Source of the DNA: Paenibacillus sp. RC334
GTDB lineage: Bacteria > Bacillota > Bacilli > Paenibacillales > Paenibacillaceae
DNA: 64,000 bases
NCBI RefSeq assembly: GCF_030034735.1
Contig: NZ_CP125370.1
Span: 1,736,001 to 1,800,000 of the forward strand
Direction of reading: 5' to 3'
Below the pieces are notes generated by a model. That model ran no database searches and was not told the DNA's origin. It worked only from the letters and a program-made list of their open reading frames with translations. The position numbers and the translations under genes were made by a program. Positions 1 to 8,798 of the stretch are shown piece after piece (position 1 is the stretch's first letter; the number at the start of each line of letters is the position of its first letter).

Positions 1-25
1 GAAATGATCTATTGGAGGTAAACCG

Positions 26-550
26 ATGAATATTCGGATGTATCATGACTTCGATTTGCAGTTGGAGGAGGCTATTTGGGAGCTTGGAGAGGAAGCCGCT
101 GGTATACTCCCATTAGACAGCAAAATGGCTGAGGAAAAAGCACAAAAGGCTTGGGACCTGATACCTGAACCTAAGCATAAATGGGGAATTACAAGCTTAA
201 CCTTGCATCAATACGTTCAAATTCTCAATTATAACGGTCAAACTCAGCGTTCCGCAGAGCTTTTAAATGAAGAGATTGTTGATATGGAGATCACTGGATA
301 TCGCATTGTGGATGCCAACCCTTATATCCTGATGGCTGAAACGCTCCTTCTTCAAGGCAAAACGTTAGAGGCGCATGATTATCTCAAGAAGGCGTACTCT
401 ATTGGAAGTGCGAGAGCATTTCGAGACCAGCCCAAGCTCTATTTGAAAATAGCAAAAAGTAAGGCTTTGGATGAAAAGGAAGTACTATTTCAATTTTCAG
501 GGTTTAATGTAAATTACAGGATTTTGAGTGAGATAAAAGGAGACAAATAA
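26..550 (+). CDS. Unknown protein, possibly TPR-like helical (174 aa)
   Basis: Complete frame of 174 residues with a GGAGG site 8 bases before its ATG. I do not recognise the family. The sequence is soluble and helical, with alternating Ala/Leu-rich segments around residues 55-75 and 98-125 that resemble degenerate tetratricopeptide helices. There is no signal peptide or membrane segment. It ends 24 bases before the sensor kinase and probably shares its transcript, so a link to signalling is possible but not shown. No function is proposed. Confidence 0.65.
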   Translation: MNIRMYHDFDLQLEEAIWELGEEAAGILPLDSKMAEEKAQKAWDLIPEPKHKWGITSLTLHQYVQILNYNGQTQRSAELLNEEIVDMEITGYRIVDANPYILMAETLLLQGKTLEAHDYLKKAYSIGSARAFRDQPKLYLKIAKSKALDEKEVLFQFSGFNVNYRILSEIKGDK

Positions 551-574
551 AGAAAAGATGAGCGGTGATTATCC

Positions 575-2041
575 ATGAGAATTAGCATCAAGTTGAAATT
601 CAGCTTGTTTCTGGCTGTACTGCTTATTCTTGCTCTAGGTGTGCTAAGCTATTTTGTTCTTCAAGGGGTGGAAAAGAACCAGCTGACTCAAACCGAGGTT
701 TATCTGGCCCAGCACGTCAAAACGGTTAATCTGCGGGTGAAGCAGACTTATTATACAGGAACGCGGATGGAGCCGCAGATATTTATGAGGCAGCGGGGCC
801 GGGGACTGGCTACGGAGCTGGCCGGATTTACCGGACTGGGAGTCACGCTTTATGATGCGCAGGGGCTCCAGGTAGGCACCTCTATTCAAGACCCTCCAGT
901 GGTAGACCAGCAAAGTGAAGTGAATGCTGCCCTGGCCTATGCGTTGCACAATAAAATAGCATATGAGGTTGTGGGGGACACACTCCTGTATCTGGCGCCG
1001 CTCCAAGGGCCGGAGGAACAAATGGGGGTAGTTCAGTTGCAATATTCACTCAAAAGCTCGCAGAGTTTTCTGCGAACCCTCCAGAATTTGTTCCTGACTA
1101 CAGGGATCGCGGTACTTTTACTAAGCTTCATCATCGGATATTTGTATTTTAACCGGGCAGCCGCAGCTATTGGACGGTTGAAAAAGGCGGCAGAGGATAT
1201 CCGCCGCGCCGAATATATCCAGGCTCCTCCGGTTAGGCGAAAGGATGAGCTGGGCGAGTTGGCCGAGGGCATCTACTTTATGAGCAAGGAGATTGAGCAG
1301 AGTATTGCTGCCAAAGATGAAGAGCAACGGAAGCTGCAACTGGCTATCCACAAGCTCCAAGCGCTGGAGCAGCAGCAGAAGCAATATATCGGCAACATTA
1401 GCCATGAATTCAAGACACCGTTGACCTCCATTAAAGCTTACGTGGATCTGCTGAATATGTACGACGATGATCCCAAGCTGCTGTTGGAAGCCAAGGCCAG
1501 CATCGCCAAGGAAACTCAGCGGCTATATGAAATGGTGGAGAAGGTGCTACAGGTGTCGGCGCTGGAAAAATATGATTTTGAGTCACAGGCCGAGCTGTTG
1601 GAGGTTGCAGAGGGGCTGCGGGATGTTTGTGCACGTATGAGTGGCAAGGCAGAGCGCTTCGGAATCACTATTTCCTGCGATGCGGAGCCAGCCCACATCT
1701 GGATTGATAAAGAGAGCTTTATGCATATTTTTATTAATTTGCTGGATAATGCGATCAAATACAATGTTCCTCAAGGAACTATTCATGTTCACAGCGAGCT
1801 TAGGGACAACCGGGTAAGGATCACGATCCGTGATTCCGGCATAGGCATTCCTGAGGAAGCCAGAGAGAGGATTTTCGAGCCTTTCTACACGGTCAACCGC
1901 GATCGATCCAGGCAATCGGGCGGCACGGGACTGGGACTGTCACTGGTTCGCAATCTGGTTGAGAAGCAGAATGGAAGCATTACGCTACTGGAGACGGAAG
2001 GTGAAGGTTCGGTCTTCGAGCTGTCTTTTCCAGCCACTTAA
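575..2041 (+). CDS. Membrane sensor histidine kinase (488 aa)
   Basis: Two-component sensor that should autophosphorylate on histidine and pass phosphate to a response regulator. There are membrane helices near residues 8-29 and 172-192 with an extracytoplasmic sensing region of about 140 residues between them. A HAMP linker follows, then a HisKA domain with the H-box ISHEFKTPLTS (phospho-acceptor His277), and a HATPase_c domain with N box (LLDNAIKYN), G1 (DSGIGIP), F box (EPFY) and G2 (GGTGLGL). All catalytic boxes are intact. No response regulator lies in the window; it may be upstream of the left edge. The next gene encodes a lipoprotein. The signal sensed is unknown. Confidence 0.95.
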   Translation: MRISIKLKFSLFLAVLLILALGVLSYFVLQGVEKNQLTQTEVYLAQHVKTVNLRVKQTYYTGTRMEPQIFMRQRGRGLATELAGFTGLGVTLYDAQGLQVGTSIQDPPVVDQQSEVNAALAYALHNKIAYEVVGDTLLYLAPLQGPEEQMGVVQLQYSLKSSQSFLRTLQNLFLTTGIAVLLLSFIIGYLYFNRAAAAIGRLKKAAEDIRRAEYIQAPPVRRKDELGELAEGIYFMSKEIEQSIAAKDEEQRKLQLAIHKLQALEQQQKQYIGNISHEFKTPLTSIKAYVDLLNMYDDDPKLLLEAKASIAKETQRLYEMVEKVLQVSALEKYDFESQAELLEVAEGLRDVCARMSGKAERFGITISCDAEPAHIWIDKESFMHIFINLLDNAIKYNVPQGTIHVHSELRDNRVRITIRDSGIGIPEEARERIFEPFYTVNRDRSRQSGGTGLGLSLVRNLVEKQNGSITLLETEGEGSVFELSFPAT

Positions 2042-2240
2042 TAGGTCTGTACTCTGCATCAAAGCTACTCAAAAAGTTTACAACTTGGAAACAAGCAGCC
2101 GTGGTTTGGAAATACTCCTCCGGTATGCTTAGAGCAGGCTAAGGCTACACAGGACTCAAGATTAGGCTTCCACAGCGAGTTTTGTACGAATCGAATTCAA
2201 TCATGTCCATGCTGTACAAATCTTTAGGGGGAATCATGCA

Positions 2241-3347
2241 ATGAACGCAAATATCCACAGCAAGCTGGGCAAGACAGGACTCATACTGCTCGCCACGGCG
2301 ACTCTTATGTCCCTGACCGCTTGTACTACGGGGAACACGGAGGCGCGGCAGGTTGTAGAGAAGTCCGGCAAAAAGATTACCGTGATGGATAACACCACTG
2401 AATCCGTATACACCAAGTTGAAGCTGGAGGGCATTGCTAAGATTGAGGGTGTTCGCGGGATGGATTGGGTGAGTGAAGGCACGCTTGCGGTTGATAAAGA
2501 GAACAGGAAGCTGCCCCCCGTGATGATTGAGGGAGAAAAACGTTATCCACATAACCTCTATCAATATGATCTTGCTTCCAGTGGGGAGACGCCGCTGCTG
2601 GAGGGGGAGAAAAGCTACGGATTTGCAAAGCTGTCCCCTGACAGGAAGCATATGCTTTATCAGCAATTGTATGAATCCACAGGAATAGGCTACATCATGA
2701 ATCTTGAAACCGGCGTTTCCGTGAAGATGTACGATGCAGAGTTTATGGCCGGGGAAGGCGTATGGGAGGATACAGGTCACGTTATTTTTCCCAATATGGA
2801 AGGGGACATTATCAGGGCTGATGTGAATGGAAAGAGTGAAGTCGCGGTCAAGACTGGACAGAGAAGTGTTTCTAGCGTAGCTCCGTCGGGAAATACGATC
2901 TACTATGTCGCTATGGGGAAATGGATCGCCTATGATATCGAAACCAAGCAATCCGAAGTCCTGAAAAAAGACATCTGGGCGGTCCTTCCTTCCCCGGATG
3001 GCGGCACGCTGGCGGTTGTTAAACACACCAAACCCGGGGAAAACGCATTGGTTCTCTGCGATACCAAAGGGAAAGAGCTGTTCACATTGGCTACGGGTAT
3101 GCAACTGTTCGGTACAAGCTGGTCGCCGGATGGCAGCAAGCTGGCCTATGCGGTTTCTGAGGATGGAGATAAATACCGTTTTTTCATTACAGAAGCAGAA
3201 ACAGGGGAGCAAACTCCGGTCTTGGGCGATAATAGCATAAGTGACCAGCTACGCTGGAGCCCTTCCGGTAAAAAGCTGCTGATTCCAACAGGGGTCATGA
3301 AGGACACTGGATATCAATCTACGGCTTATGTAATCAAGTTATCTTGA
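2241..3347 (+). CDS. Lipoprotein with TolB/WD40-like propeller repeats (368 aa)
   Basis: Predicted surface lipoprotein. A type II signal peptide ends in the lipobox LTAC, with Cys28 as the lipidation site. The rest carries repeated propeller blades with signature turns such as KLSPDRKHM, PSPDGGTLAV, SWSPDGSKLAY and RWSPSGKKLL, as in TolB-type beta-propellers. An AGGGGGAA site precedes the ATG. It follows the sensor kinase after 199 bases with no clear terminator, so it could be the sensor's partner or target. Its ligand cannot be told from sequence. Confidence 0.85.
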   Translation: MNANIHSKLGKTGLILLATATLMSLTACTTGNTEARQVVEKSGKKITVMDNTTESVYTKLKLEGIAKIEGVRGMDWVSEGTLAVDKENRKLPPVMIEGEKRYPHNLYQYDLASSGETPLLEGEKSYGFAKLSPDRKHMLYQQLYESTGIGYIMNLETGVSVKMYDAEFMAGEGVWEDTGHVIFPNMEGDIIRADVNGKSEVAVKTGQRSVSSVAPSGNTIYYVAMGKWIAYDIETKQSEVLKKDIWAVLPSPDGGTLAVVKHTKPGENALVLCDTKGKELFTLATGMQLFGTSWSPDGSKLAYAVSEDGDKYRFFITEAETGEQTPVLGDNSISDQLRWSPSGKKLLIPTGVMKDTGYQSTAYVIKLS

Positions 3348-3384
3348 GCAAAAATCATTTATTTTAAGGGGGATGACGAACGCG

Positions 3385-4059
3385 ATGAAAATAACAGAAG
3401 TGCTCTTAAATACACACAGATTTGAAGCCATGAAAGCTTTTTACGGCTCTCTCTTGGGCCTGGAGGTTCTGGAGGAAACCGCTTCACGGTTATCATTTGG
3501 AGCTGGCGAATCGGTTCTTGCTCTTCAGGAAAATTCCCTCATGGAGAATGAGTTTTATCACGTTGCGTTTGCGATTCCAACCAATAAGTTCATAGAGGCA
3601 AAACAATGGGTAATCGACCGGGGCATCTCATTGATTTCAAGAACCAGAGAGGATGAGTTTCTTTTCGAAAGCTGGAATGCAACAGCACTTTACTTCTATG
3701 ATCCTGATCATAACCTCATCGAGTTCATTGCTCACCATTCGCTCGACAACGCAGTAGATGAAGCTTTCGGGCCAAAGCATTTACTTCGTATAAGTGAGAT
3801 TGGCCTTCCAGTCGATAATGTTCCGGAATGTTGCAAAACTATCACAGCAATGTTCCAAATTGATTCATGGGGTGAGGCCGGGAAGCAATTCACTCCTCTA
3901 GGGGACGCGGAAGGATTATTAATTGTAATAGACAAGCAGCGGCCTTGGTTCCCGGACGATAGGATGCCGTGTGGGTTCAACACCAAGATCGTGATTAAAG
4001 GTGCAGGTTCTGCCAGTCTTTCGCTTCAAAATGGCTTGTACGAATTGAGATCAACCTGA
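3385..4059 (+). CDS. VOC superfamily protein (glyoxalase/bleomycin-resistance fold, 224 aa)
   Basis: Two vicinal-oxygen-chelate modules in one chain. The first (residues 1-115) shows the usual pattern of MKITEVLLNT, an FY.SLLGLEVLEE helix, YHVAFAIP, and the metal-site strand FYDPDHNLIEFI. The second starts at ISEIGLPVDNV. The family includes glyoxalases, dioxygenases and resistance proteins; the substrate cannot be assigned. An in-frame ATG at 3373 directly abuts the AAGGGGG site, so the ATG at 3385, 12 bases away, is the more likely start. Confidence 0.85.
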   Translation: MKITEVLLNTHRFEAMKAFYGSLLGLEVLEETASRLSFGAGESVLALQENSLMENEFYHVAFAIPTNKFIEAKQWVIDRGISLISRTREDEFLFESWNATALYFYDPDHNLIEFIAHHSLDNAVDEAFGPKHLLRISEIGLPVDNVPECCKTITAMFQIDSWGEAGKQFTPLGDAEGLLIVIDKQRPWFPDDRMPCGFNTKIVIKGAGSASLSLQNGLYELRST

Positions 4060-4140
4060 TTAATTAGATAAAGGGGATTAGCAAAAAGGCATACTTTTTG
4101 AAACAAAAAAGAGTGGCCCTTATCTCAAAATAAATATGGC

Positions 4141-4545
4141 TCAGAGAACCATTTTTATTTCTTTGGCAAGTTCGGATAACTTTTGATTTCTAAGATGCTC
4201 ATCCATTTTGGTCTCCGCTGAAACCATTACTTTTTGAATTAAGCATTCTGCTTCATGGTTCATACAACAGTCGAACAAAGAAGTTGCGCCTTCAATTGCA
4301 TGAATAACATCCAGGAACGAAATATCCTCCCAGTTCCGCTTCAATCTATAACCGCCATTGGCACCCGAAGTAGATTCAATCATTCCCGCCTTGACCAGCT
4401 TGGTCAGTATTTTGGACAAGTAAGTAGGCGAAACCCCTTGTCGATCCGCCAACTGTTGTACACCAACAGGCTTATTATTAGGGGGTGATACTACCAGAAA
4501 AAGCATGGTGTGAAGGGCATAGTTCGTCGCTTTAGAATACTTCAT
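4141..4545 (-). CDS. Rrf2 family transcriptional regulator with a Cys cluster (134 aa)
   Basis: Winged-helix DNA-binding protein of the Rrf2 group (IscR, NsrR, CymR, HypR). The N-terminus (KATNYALHTMLFL), the recognition region VSPTYLSKILTKLVKAG and the wing GANGGYRL are typical. It has Cys93, Cys94 and Cys101 in the loop where IscR/NsrR bind an Fe-S cluster, but as CC-x6-C rather than the usual three spaced cysteines. It could sense redox, NO or iron-sulfur status, or act as a thiol switch. It is monocistronic, with its own promoter upstream. Confidence 0.9.
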   Translation of the reverse strand: MKYSKATNYALHTMLFLVVSPPNNKPVGVQQLADRQGVSPTYLSKILTKLVKAGMIESTSGANGGYRLKRNWEDISFLDVIHAIEGATSLFDCCMNHEAECLIQKVMVSAETKMDEHLRNQKLSELAKEIKMVL

Positions 4546-4582
4546 GCTCGGTGATCACCTCAATTCAGGATTTAATCTATAT

Positions 4583-4612
4583 ATAATATCCTTTATGATG
4601 CGGCATCGTCAA
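4583..4612 (-). promoter_or_regulatory. SigmaA-type promoter of the Rrf2 gene
   Basis: Read on the minus strand, TTGACG (4612-4607) and TATTAT (4588-4583) are separated by 18 bases. The predicted start is about 30 bases before the coding region. An autoregulatory operator would be expected here, as in many Rrf2 genes, but I cannot point to one. Confidence 0.6.
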
Positions 4613-4745
4613 ATTTTGAATGCTCCGACAGGGTGCACAAAAATTAGCGCCCTAATATTCAATATGTATCCACGGGTGTCCACACTCACCCCCAAATACT
4701 GCATAAAATATCCCGGATGAACAAAGAGGAGGTGCAGTGAAAACA

Positions 4746-5048
4746 ATGATACACATGGAACCCATACAAGTGGGTAAGCATACATTTATCGGAGTTGAGG
4801 TCAAACTGCCTAAAACAACGCTGTTGACTATCTCCAACTCCCATGGTTACATCATGTGCGGCGCACTGGATGTCGGATTGCTGAATGAACGGCTGGGAGA
4901 TCGGAAAATTCTTGCCGCACGAGCTGTGGGTGTAAAAACGCTGCGCGAATTGTTGGAAGCGCCCATGGAGTCGGTGACGACGGAAGCGGAGCAGCTTGGA
5001 ATTAAGCCGGGTATGCCGGGGTATGAGGCACTTTTGAAGCTGGTCTAA
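4746..5048 (+). CDS. yunC: YunC-like DUF1805 protein (100 aa)
   Basis: Small conserved Firmicutes protein of unknown function. It carries the family core LPKTTLL...GYIMCGALDVGLLNERL and RAVGVKTLRELLEAP, and matches B. subtilis YunC as I recall it along its length. Two starts are possible: GTG at 4737, only four bases from GAGGAGG, or ATG at 4746. The second gives MIHMEPI, which aligns with the family N-terminus, so it is used here. It is convergent with mtnA, with a shared terminator between. Confidence 0.85.
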   Translation: MIHMEPIQVGKHTFIGVEVKLPKTTLLTISNSHGYIMCGALDVGLLNERLGDRKILAARAVGVKTLRELLEAPMESVTTEAEQLGIKPGMPGYEALLKLV

Positions 5049-5082
5049 GTGGAGCTTTTGCTGCACAAAGGTAGAAAAACGC

Positions 5083-5118
5083 GAAAAAACCGGGGCTGCT
5101 TCGCTCCGGTTTTTTCAA
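5083..5118. terminator. Rho-independent terminator, probably bidirectional, between yunC and mtnA
   Basis: An A-tract and ACCGG arm, a GC-rich loop and a CCGGT arm followed by six T. The flanking A and T tracts make it usable on both strands. It lies 35 bases after the yunC stop and about 70 bases beyond the mtnA stop. Confidence 0.85.
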
Positions 5119-5188
5119 ATAGAAAAGTTACATTTTATCGAGTAAAACGATTTCGCTTTCATACGAGCTGCATGGCCTGGCAAACGAA

Positions 5189-6304
5189 TTAATCCGCAAA
5201 TAAAGCGGGCAGGCTGTCGCTAAAGGGAGCTTGGACGATCCCTTTTTCGGTAATGATGGCGGTAATGTATTCATGAGGCGTAATGTCGAAAGCCGGGTTA
5301 TAGACCTTGATGCCCTGTGGGGCTGTCCTTTTGCCGAAGCTTTCGGTGACTTCCTCCGCAGGACGCTCCTCGATGGGAATGTCTGCGCCTGTAGCAGTAT
5401 GCAAATCAATCGTAGATAGCGGTGAAGCTACATAAAAAGGGATGCCATGTGCCTTGGCCAGCACAGCTAAGCTGTAAGTGCCGATTTTGTTGGCGACATC
5501 GCCATTAGCCGCCACTCTGTCCGTGCCAACGATGACGGCCTGGACCCATCCTTTGGCCATGACCATACCTGCCATGTTGTCACACAGCAGGGTTACATCA
5601 ATGCCAGCCTGCTGGAGCTCAAACGCGGTCAGACGCGCCCCTTGGAGCACGGGACGTGTTTCGTCGGCAAACACTTTCAGGTGTATGCCGTTTTCATGTG
5701 CAAGGTACATGGGCGCGAGTGCCGTCCCGTATTTCGCTGTCGCCAGTCCGCCTGCATTGCAGTGAGTGAGCACGCCCATACCGTCTTCGAATAGAGGTAA
5801 AGCATGGACGCCGATCAGGCGGCATACTTCCTCATCCTCTGCCTGAATGGATATAGCTTCACGCTCCAATCCGGCATTCCAATCCTCGACCCGTCCTTCG
5901 GTCGCTTCGGCGGTTAGTTCTTTGGCCCGCTTCTTCATGCGGTCCAGCGCCCAGAACAGGTTCACTGCGGTCGGTCGTGATGTAGCTAAATGCCCGCAAA
6001 CGCTGTGTACATGCTCCAGCCATCCAGCAGCATCGGTTCCGCCGTAAGCGGAAGCACCCAGCACGACGCCGTAGGCCGCAGCCATTCCGATGGCTGGCGC
6101 ACCGCGTACCTTCATGGCATGGATGCCGTCCCACACTTCCTCGGCTGTGAACAAATCCAGCATCACGATGGATTCGGGCAGCAGGCGCTGGTCCAGCATG
6201 GACAAGTGGTCACCTTTCCACACCAGCGACGAGAGAGCCTGACCAGGCGCGATTGCTTCATTGAAAGCTTTAGTCGTAGATTCTTTATTTTCACTCATAT
6301 CCAT
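5189..6304 (-). CDS. mtnA: S-methyl-5-thioribose-1-phosphate isomerase (371 aa)
   Basis: Converts methylthioribose-1-phosphate to methylthioribulose-1-phosphate in the methionine salvage pathway. It has the eIF2B-like fold with the substrate site RGAPAIG (residues 68-74), the catalytic cysteine in [10 protein letters not shown] (Cys182) and the catalytic aspartate in [10 protein letters not shown] (Asp262). Its ATG overlaps the mtnK stop by one base, so the two are translationally coupled. A second ATG at 6298 is a possible alternative start. The rest of the salvage genes (mtnB/W/X/D) are not in the window. Confidence 0.96.
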   Translation of the reverse strand: MDMSENKESTTKAFNEAIAPGQALSSLVWKGDHLSMLDQRLLPESIVMLDLFTAEEVWDGIHAMKVRGAPAIGMAAAYGVVLGASAYGGTDAAGWLEHVHSVCGHLATSRPTAVNLFWALDRMKKRAKELTAEATEGRVEDWNAGLEREAISIQAEDEEVCRLIGVHALPLFEDGMGVLTHCNAGGLATAKYGTALAPMYLAHENGIHLKVFADETRPVLQGARLTAFELQQAGIDVTLLCDNMAGMVMAKGWVQAVIVGTDRVAANGDVANKIGTYSLAVLAKAHGIPFYVASPLSTIDLHTATGADIPIEERPAEEVTESFGKRTAPQGIKVYNPAFDITPHEYITAIITEKGIVQAPFSDSLPALFAD

Positions 6305-7527
6305 TAAGCTCCTTTAGTTGGGGCAGCCGTTGCTGTCTGAATAATGTCTCCCAATTCACGGATCGAATGCACCTCGCGATTGCGGAGAACCAAGGCTTTT
6401 CCTATAGATAACGCCAGTCTTTCCGCTGCTTCCTTGATCGCAGGATCGGCAATCGTGTCTATATCGGCCACATGCGACAAGCTGATGATCCGGCGGATGA
6501 CCTTGCAGCCTGCAAAGCCAATCGTATCTTGCAGCACTTTCTGGAGGTACAAGTCTTGATATCCCGGCGTGCGGGCCATGTGGTCAGTAACATGCTGGTC
6601 CCACAGTTTGCGGAACCCGCACTCAAACTGCTCCCATACCTGAATGGCAGTCTCTAAAAGCCAGTCACGGCGTTCCTGTACAGCTGTCTCGCCAGAAGTC
6701 CATCCAGGTTGTGCTGCATAGTTCAACAGCAGATTGGCAATCACCGCTCCGATATCAAAGCCCATCGGTCCGTAGTAGGCAAACTCGGGATCAATGACTT
6801 TAGTGGACTCCGCTGTTACAAAAATACTGCCTGTATGAAGATCGCCGTGCAGAAGCGCTTCTGTCCGTGTCAGAAACTTCTCTCGCAGCAAAGCTACTTC
6901 CAGATGAATGGCCTGATCTGTACGAAGCGCCTCTGCCTCGTCTTCGATATAGGAACCGTAGTTGTTATTGTCTGAAAACCGATAAGGCTCGTCCAAAATA
7001 AGATCCTCGGTGATTTTACAAAGATCCGGGTTGATAAAGCGCTTGACCAGCTCTTTTTTGTCCTGCTGATTCATGCCCAGATCCGAGGTAAAAAAGAGCG
7101 TACGCGCCAGAAACTCTCCAATATGGTCAGCAAAATGCGGATATGTGTTTCCTTCGATTAATCCTTTGCGCATGATTGTGTACGAGCTTAGATCCTCCAT
7201 CACAGTCAAGGCGAGTTCATCGTCATAGCCGAGCACCGCAGGAACGAGCTCAGGGCAAATGTGGTGCTCCTTCTGAAGCGCCTCGCGTTCAATACGGGCA
7301 CGATCCAGTGACAGCGGCCAGGATTCACCTACGATTTTCACATAGGGAAGCGCCTGTTTGGCAATGATACTCTTGTCAGATTCAGAATCCGTAATATGAA
7401 AAACCAGATTCAGGTTGCCATCACCGATTTCGCGGCATTCCAGACGAGCATCCTGACTAAAAAATCCGGGGATATTCTTCACAAATTCAATTGCTTCTTC
7501 TGTCGTAAAAGCATGATATTGGGACAA
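6304..7527 (-). CDS. mtnK: S-methyl-5-thioribose kinase (407 aa)
   Basis: Phosphorylates methylthioribose with ATP, the step before MtnA. It has a choline-kinase-like fold with a nucleotide-loop region [10 protein letters not shown], the Brenner motif HGDLHTGS (catalytic Asp229) and the metal-binding DPEFA (Asp247). The start is a TTG at 7527 with GGAGGTGA upstream. An in-frame ATG at 7557 lies before that site and lacks a site of its own. No SAM (S-box) leader is visible upstream, unlike mtnKA of B. subtilis. Confidence 0.95.
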   Translation of the reverse strand: MSQYHAFTTEEAIEFVKNIPGFFSQDARLECREIGDGNLNLVFHITDSESDKSIIAKQALPYVKIVGESWPLSLDRARIEREALQKEHHICPELVPAVLGYDDELALTVMEDLSSYTIMRKGLIEGNTYPHFADHIGEFLARTLFFTSDLGMNQQDKKELVKRFINPDLCKITEDLILDEPYRFSDNNNYGSYIEDEAEALRTDQAIHLEVALLREKFLTRTEALLHGDLHTGSIFVTAESTKVIDPEFAYYGPMGFDIGAVIANLLLNYAAQPGWTSGETAVQERRDWLLETAIQVWEQFECGFRKLWDQHVTDHMARTPGYQDLYLQKVLQDTIGFAGCKVIRRIISLSHVADIDTIADPAIKEAAERLALSIGKALVLRNREVHSIRELGDIIQTATAAPTKGA

Positions 7528-7688
7528 CGAAGTCACCTCCATAAATTGTGCATACATCTATGATGAGAAATACTACAAGATTAAACCAACCATTTCGCTT
7601 GGATAGAGCCAAGTATAACGAAAATTGTTTGAGTTTTGTACATTTTTTTTGTGGGGAGGCGGAATAGGAGAAAGGAACGTAAGATTTT

Positions 7689-7714
7689 GTTTCGTCTTCA
7701 TATGAGAAGGGTAA
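7689..7714 (+). promoter_or_regulatory. SigmaB- or sigmaF/G-like promoter before the dps-like gene
   Basis: GTTTCG (7689-7694), a 14-base spacer and GGGTAA (7709-7714) are close to the B. subtilis sigmaB consensus GTTTAA-N12-14-GGGTAA. Forespore sigma factors recognise related -10 elements. B. subtilis dps is sigmaB-dependent, which makes the placement sensible. Whether this organism has sigmaB is not shown in the window. Confidence 0.45.
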
Positions 7715-7723
7715 ATAATAAAC

Positions 7724-7779
7724 AGACGTCCGGCAGGCGAAATACCGTGCCCGCTGGCGTCTTCCCGTCAGAAGGACGG
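7724..7779 (+). promoter_or_regulatory. Two tandem hairpins in the dps-like leader
   Basis: The first hairpin (7724-7762) pairs AGACG with CGTCT outside and CCGGCAGGCG with TGCCCGCTGG inside, with a few G-U pairs and one mismatch, around a short loop. The second (7765-7779) pairs CCGTC with GACGG around a five-base loop. Neither is followed by a T-tract. If the upstream promoter is used, the first hairpin sits at the 5' end of the mRNA, which could stabilise it or bind a regulator. Confidence 0.5.
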
Positions 7780-7838
7780 TGGATGAATACGTAAACGTTC
7801 CTGAATGATCAATTTGATGAAAAAGGAAGGGATTTATT

Positions 7839-8309
7839 ATGGCTAAAACAACAAGCAACTCGAAAAATACGCAAACGAAATCGGTGGAAGAACTGTTAAA
7901 CCGCCAGGTCGCTAACCTGAATGTACTATATGTGAAGATTCATAACTATCACTGGTATGTGAAAGGCTCCAACTTTTTCACACTCCATGTTAAATTTGAA
8001 GAACTATATAATGAAATTACGCTGAAAATGGACGAGATCGCCGAACGCCTGTTGGCGCTGAAAGGGTCTCCTTCCGCAACGTTAAAAGAATATCTGGAGC
8101 TGTCCTCCATTCATGAGGCAAGTGGCAATGAGGATGCGCCGAAAATGGTGCAAACGCTAATTGAGGACTTTGCCACTGTCTGCGAGGAATTTCAGGAAGG
8201 AATTGAGCTGGCTGAAAGCGCATCTGATCAGCCAACCGCAGATTTGCTGATTGGTTATAAAGCGGATCTGGAGAAACATATGTGGATGCTTCGCTCTTAT
8301 CTGGGCTAA
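7839..8309 (+). CDS. dps: Dps-family ferritin-like DNA-protection protein (156 aa)
   Basis: Forms 12-subunit shells that oxidise and store iron with peroxide and protect DNA under stress. The family signature is clear: IHNYHWYVKGSNFF, LHVKFEELY and MDEIAERLLALKG, giving likely ferroxidase ligands His38, His50, Glu54, Asp65 and Glu69. The basic, Ser/Thr/Lys-rich N-terminal tail of about 14 residues could contact DNA. Length is usual for the family. Start: ATG with AAGGAAGGGA upstream. It is monocistronic, followed by a terminator. Confidence 0.93.
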   Translation: MAKTTSNSKNTQTKSVEELLNRQVANLNVLYVKIHNYHWYVKGSNFFTLHVKFEELYNEITLKMDEIAERLLALKGSPSATLKEYLELSSIHEASGNEDAPKMVQTLIEDFATVCEEFQEGIELAESASDQPTADLLIGYKADLEKHMWMLRSYLG

Positions 8310-8400
8310 TCGAAAAAATGATGCTGGAGGCTTAATTCTGGCAGTTGAATTCCATTTCATATAGATGGGTTTTTGTTCTGAAATAAGCGCTACATGTAAA

Positions 8401-8437
8401 AACGCTACTGACGTCATATTGTCGGTAGCGTTTTTAT
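8401..8437 (+). terminator. Rho-independent terminator of the dps-like gene
   Basis: AACGCTACTGAC and GTCGGTAGCGTT pair around a short loop and are followed by a T-tract. It lies about 90 bases after the stop codon. Confidence 0.88.
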
Positions 8438-8798
8438 GGATGAAAAAGACAATTTACAGCATTTTAATGCTTTTTCATAGATCAGGATTTTGCATAATTC
8501 AATTCCAGTCGCTTTGCAAACTCCTCAGATGGGAAGCGATTATGATTGGATATGCGGTATGATGAAGAATTACGCTATAATAAAAATAGGAGGCAAACAA
8601 TCACGGTAGAGTTTCACCTTTCCTCTTCGTTGTTCATCAGGATGGCTTTTGAACACACTTCATAATTTAGTGAGGTCCGTATGCTATTTTGCCATTTGTG
8701 AGCTGAGTTAGTATGAATATTTTATGAAGAAAGTCGCATAACGTGTGTCCGTTGGTTGCACCCTTAAAGATATTTATTATAAAATAACTTGAGAATCA
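8438..8798. other. Intergenic region with no confident gene; possible coding remnant
   Basis: Between the dps-like terminator and the suf promoter there is no frame I would call a gene. A TATAAT-like element near 8575 and an AGGAGG near 8589 precede a short frame of about 20 codons that lacks ATG, GTG or TTG at the right distance and stops near 8667. It looks like a decayed small gene or chance. Confidence 0.4.

Larger units (their letters stand above)
7528..7838. other. Divergent mtnK / dps-like intergenic region
   Basis: This 311-base stretch has no credible gene. It holds the mtnK ribosome site (7531-7540, minus), a possible mtnK -10 (minus-strand TATACT near 7613-7618), a possible stress-type promoter for the dps-like gene, and two hairpins in its leader, listed separately. 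No SAM-I or other riboswitch consensus that I know is present. Confidence 0.6.

Noticed and set aside
2145..3212. A 355-codon minus-strand frame opposite the propeller lipoprotein
   Set aside because: Its product has no domain look and high Cys/His/Arg scatter, and the plus-strand gene has a signal peptide, lipobox and propeller repeats.
7720..7785. SAM, guanidine or cyclic-di-GMP riboswitch in the dps-mtnK gap
   Set aside because: The hairpins do not carry the conserved core bases of these classes on either strand.
8575..8670. Possible tiny gene after a TATAAT-like element and AGGAGG
   Set aside because: No ATG, GTG or TTG at a usable distance and only about 20 codons; kept only as a remark in the intergenic entry.
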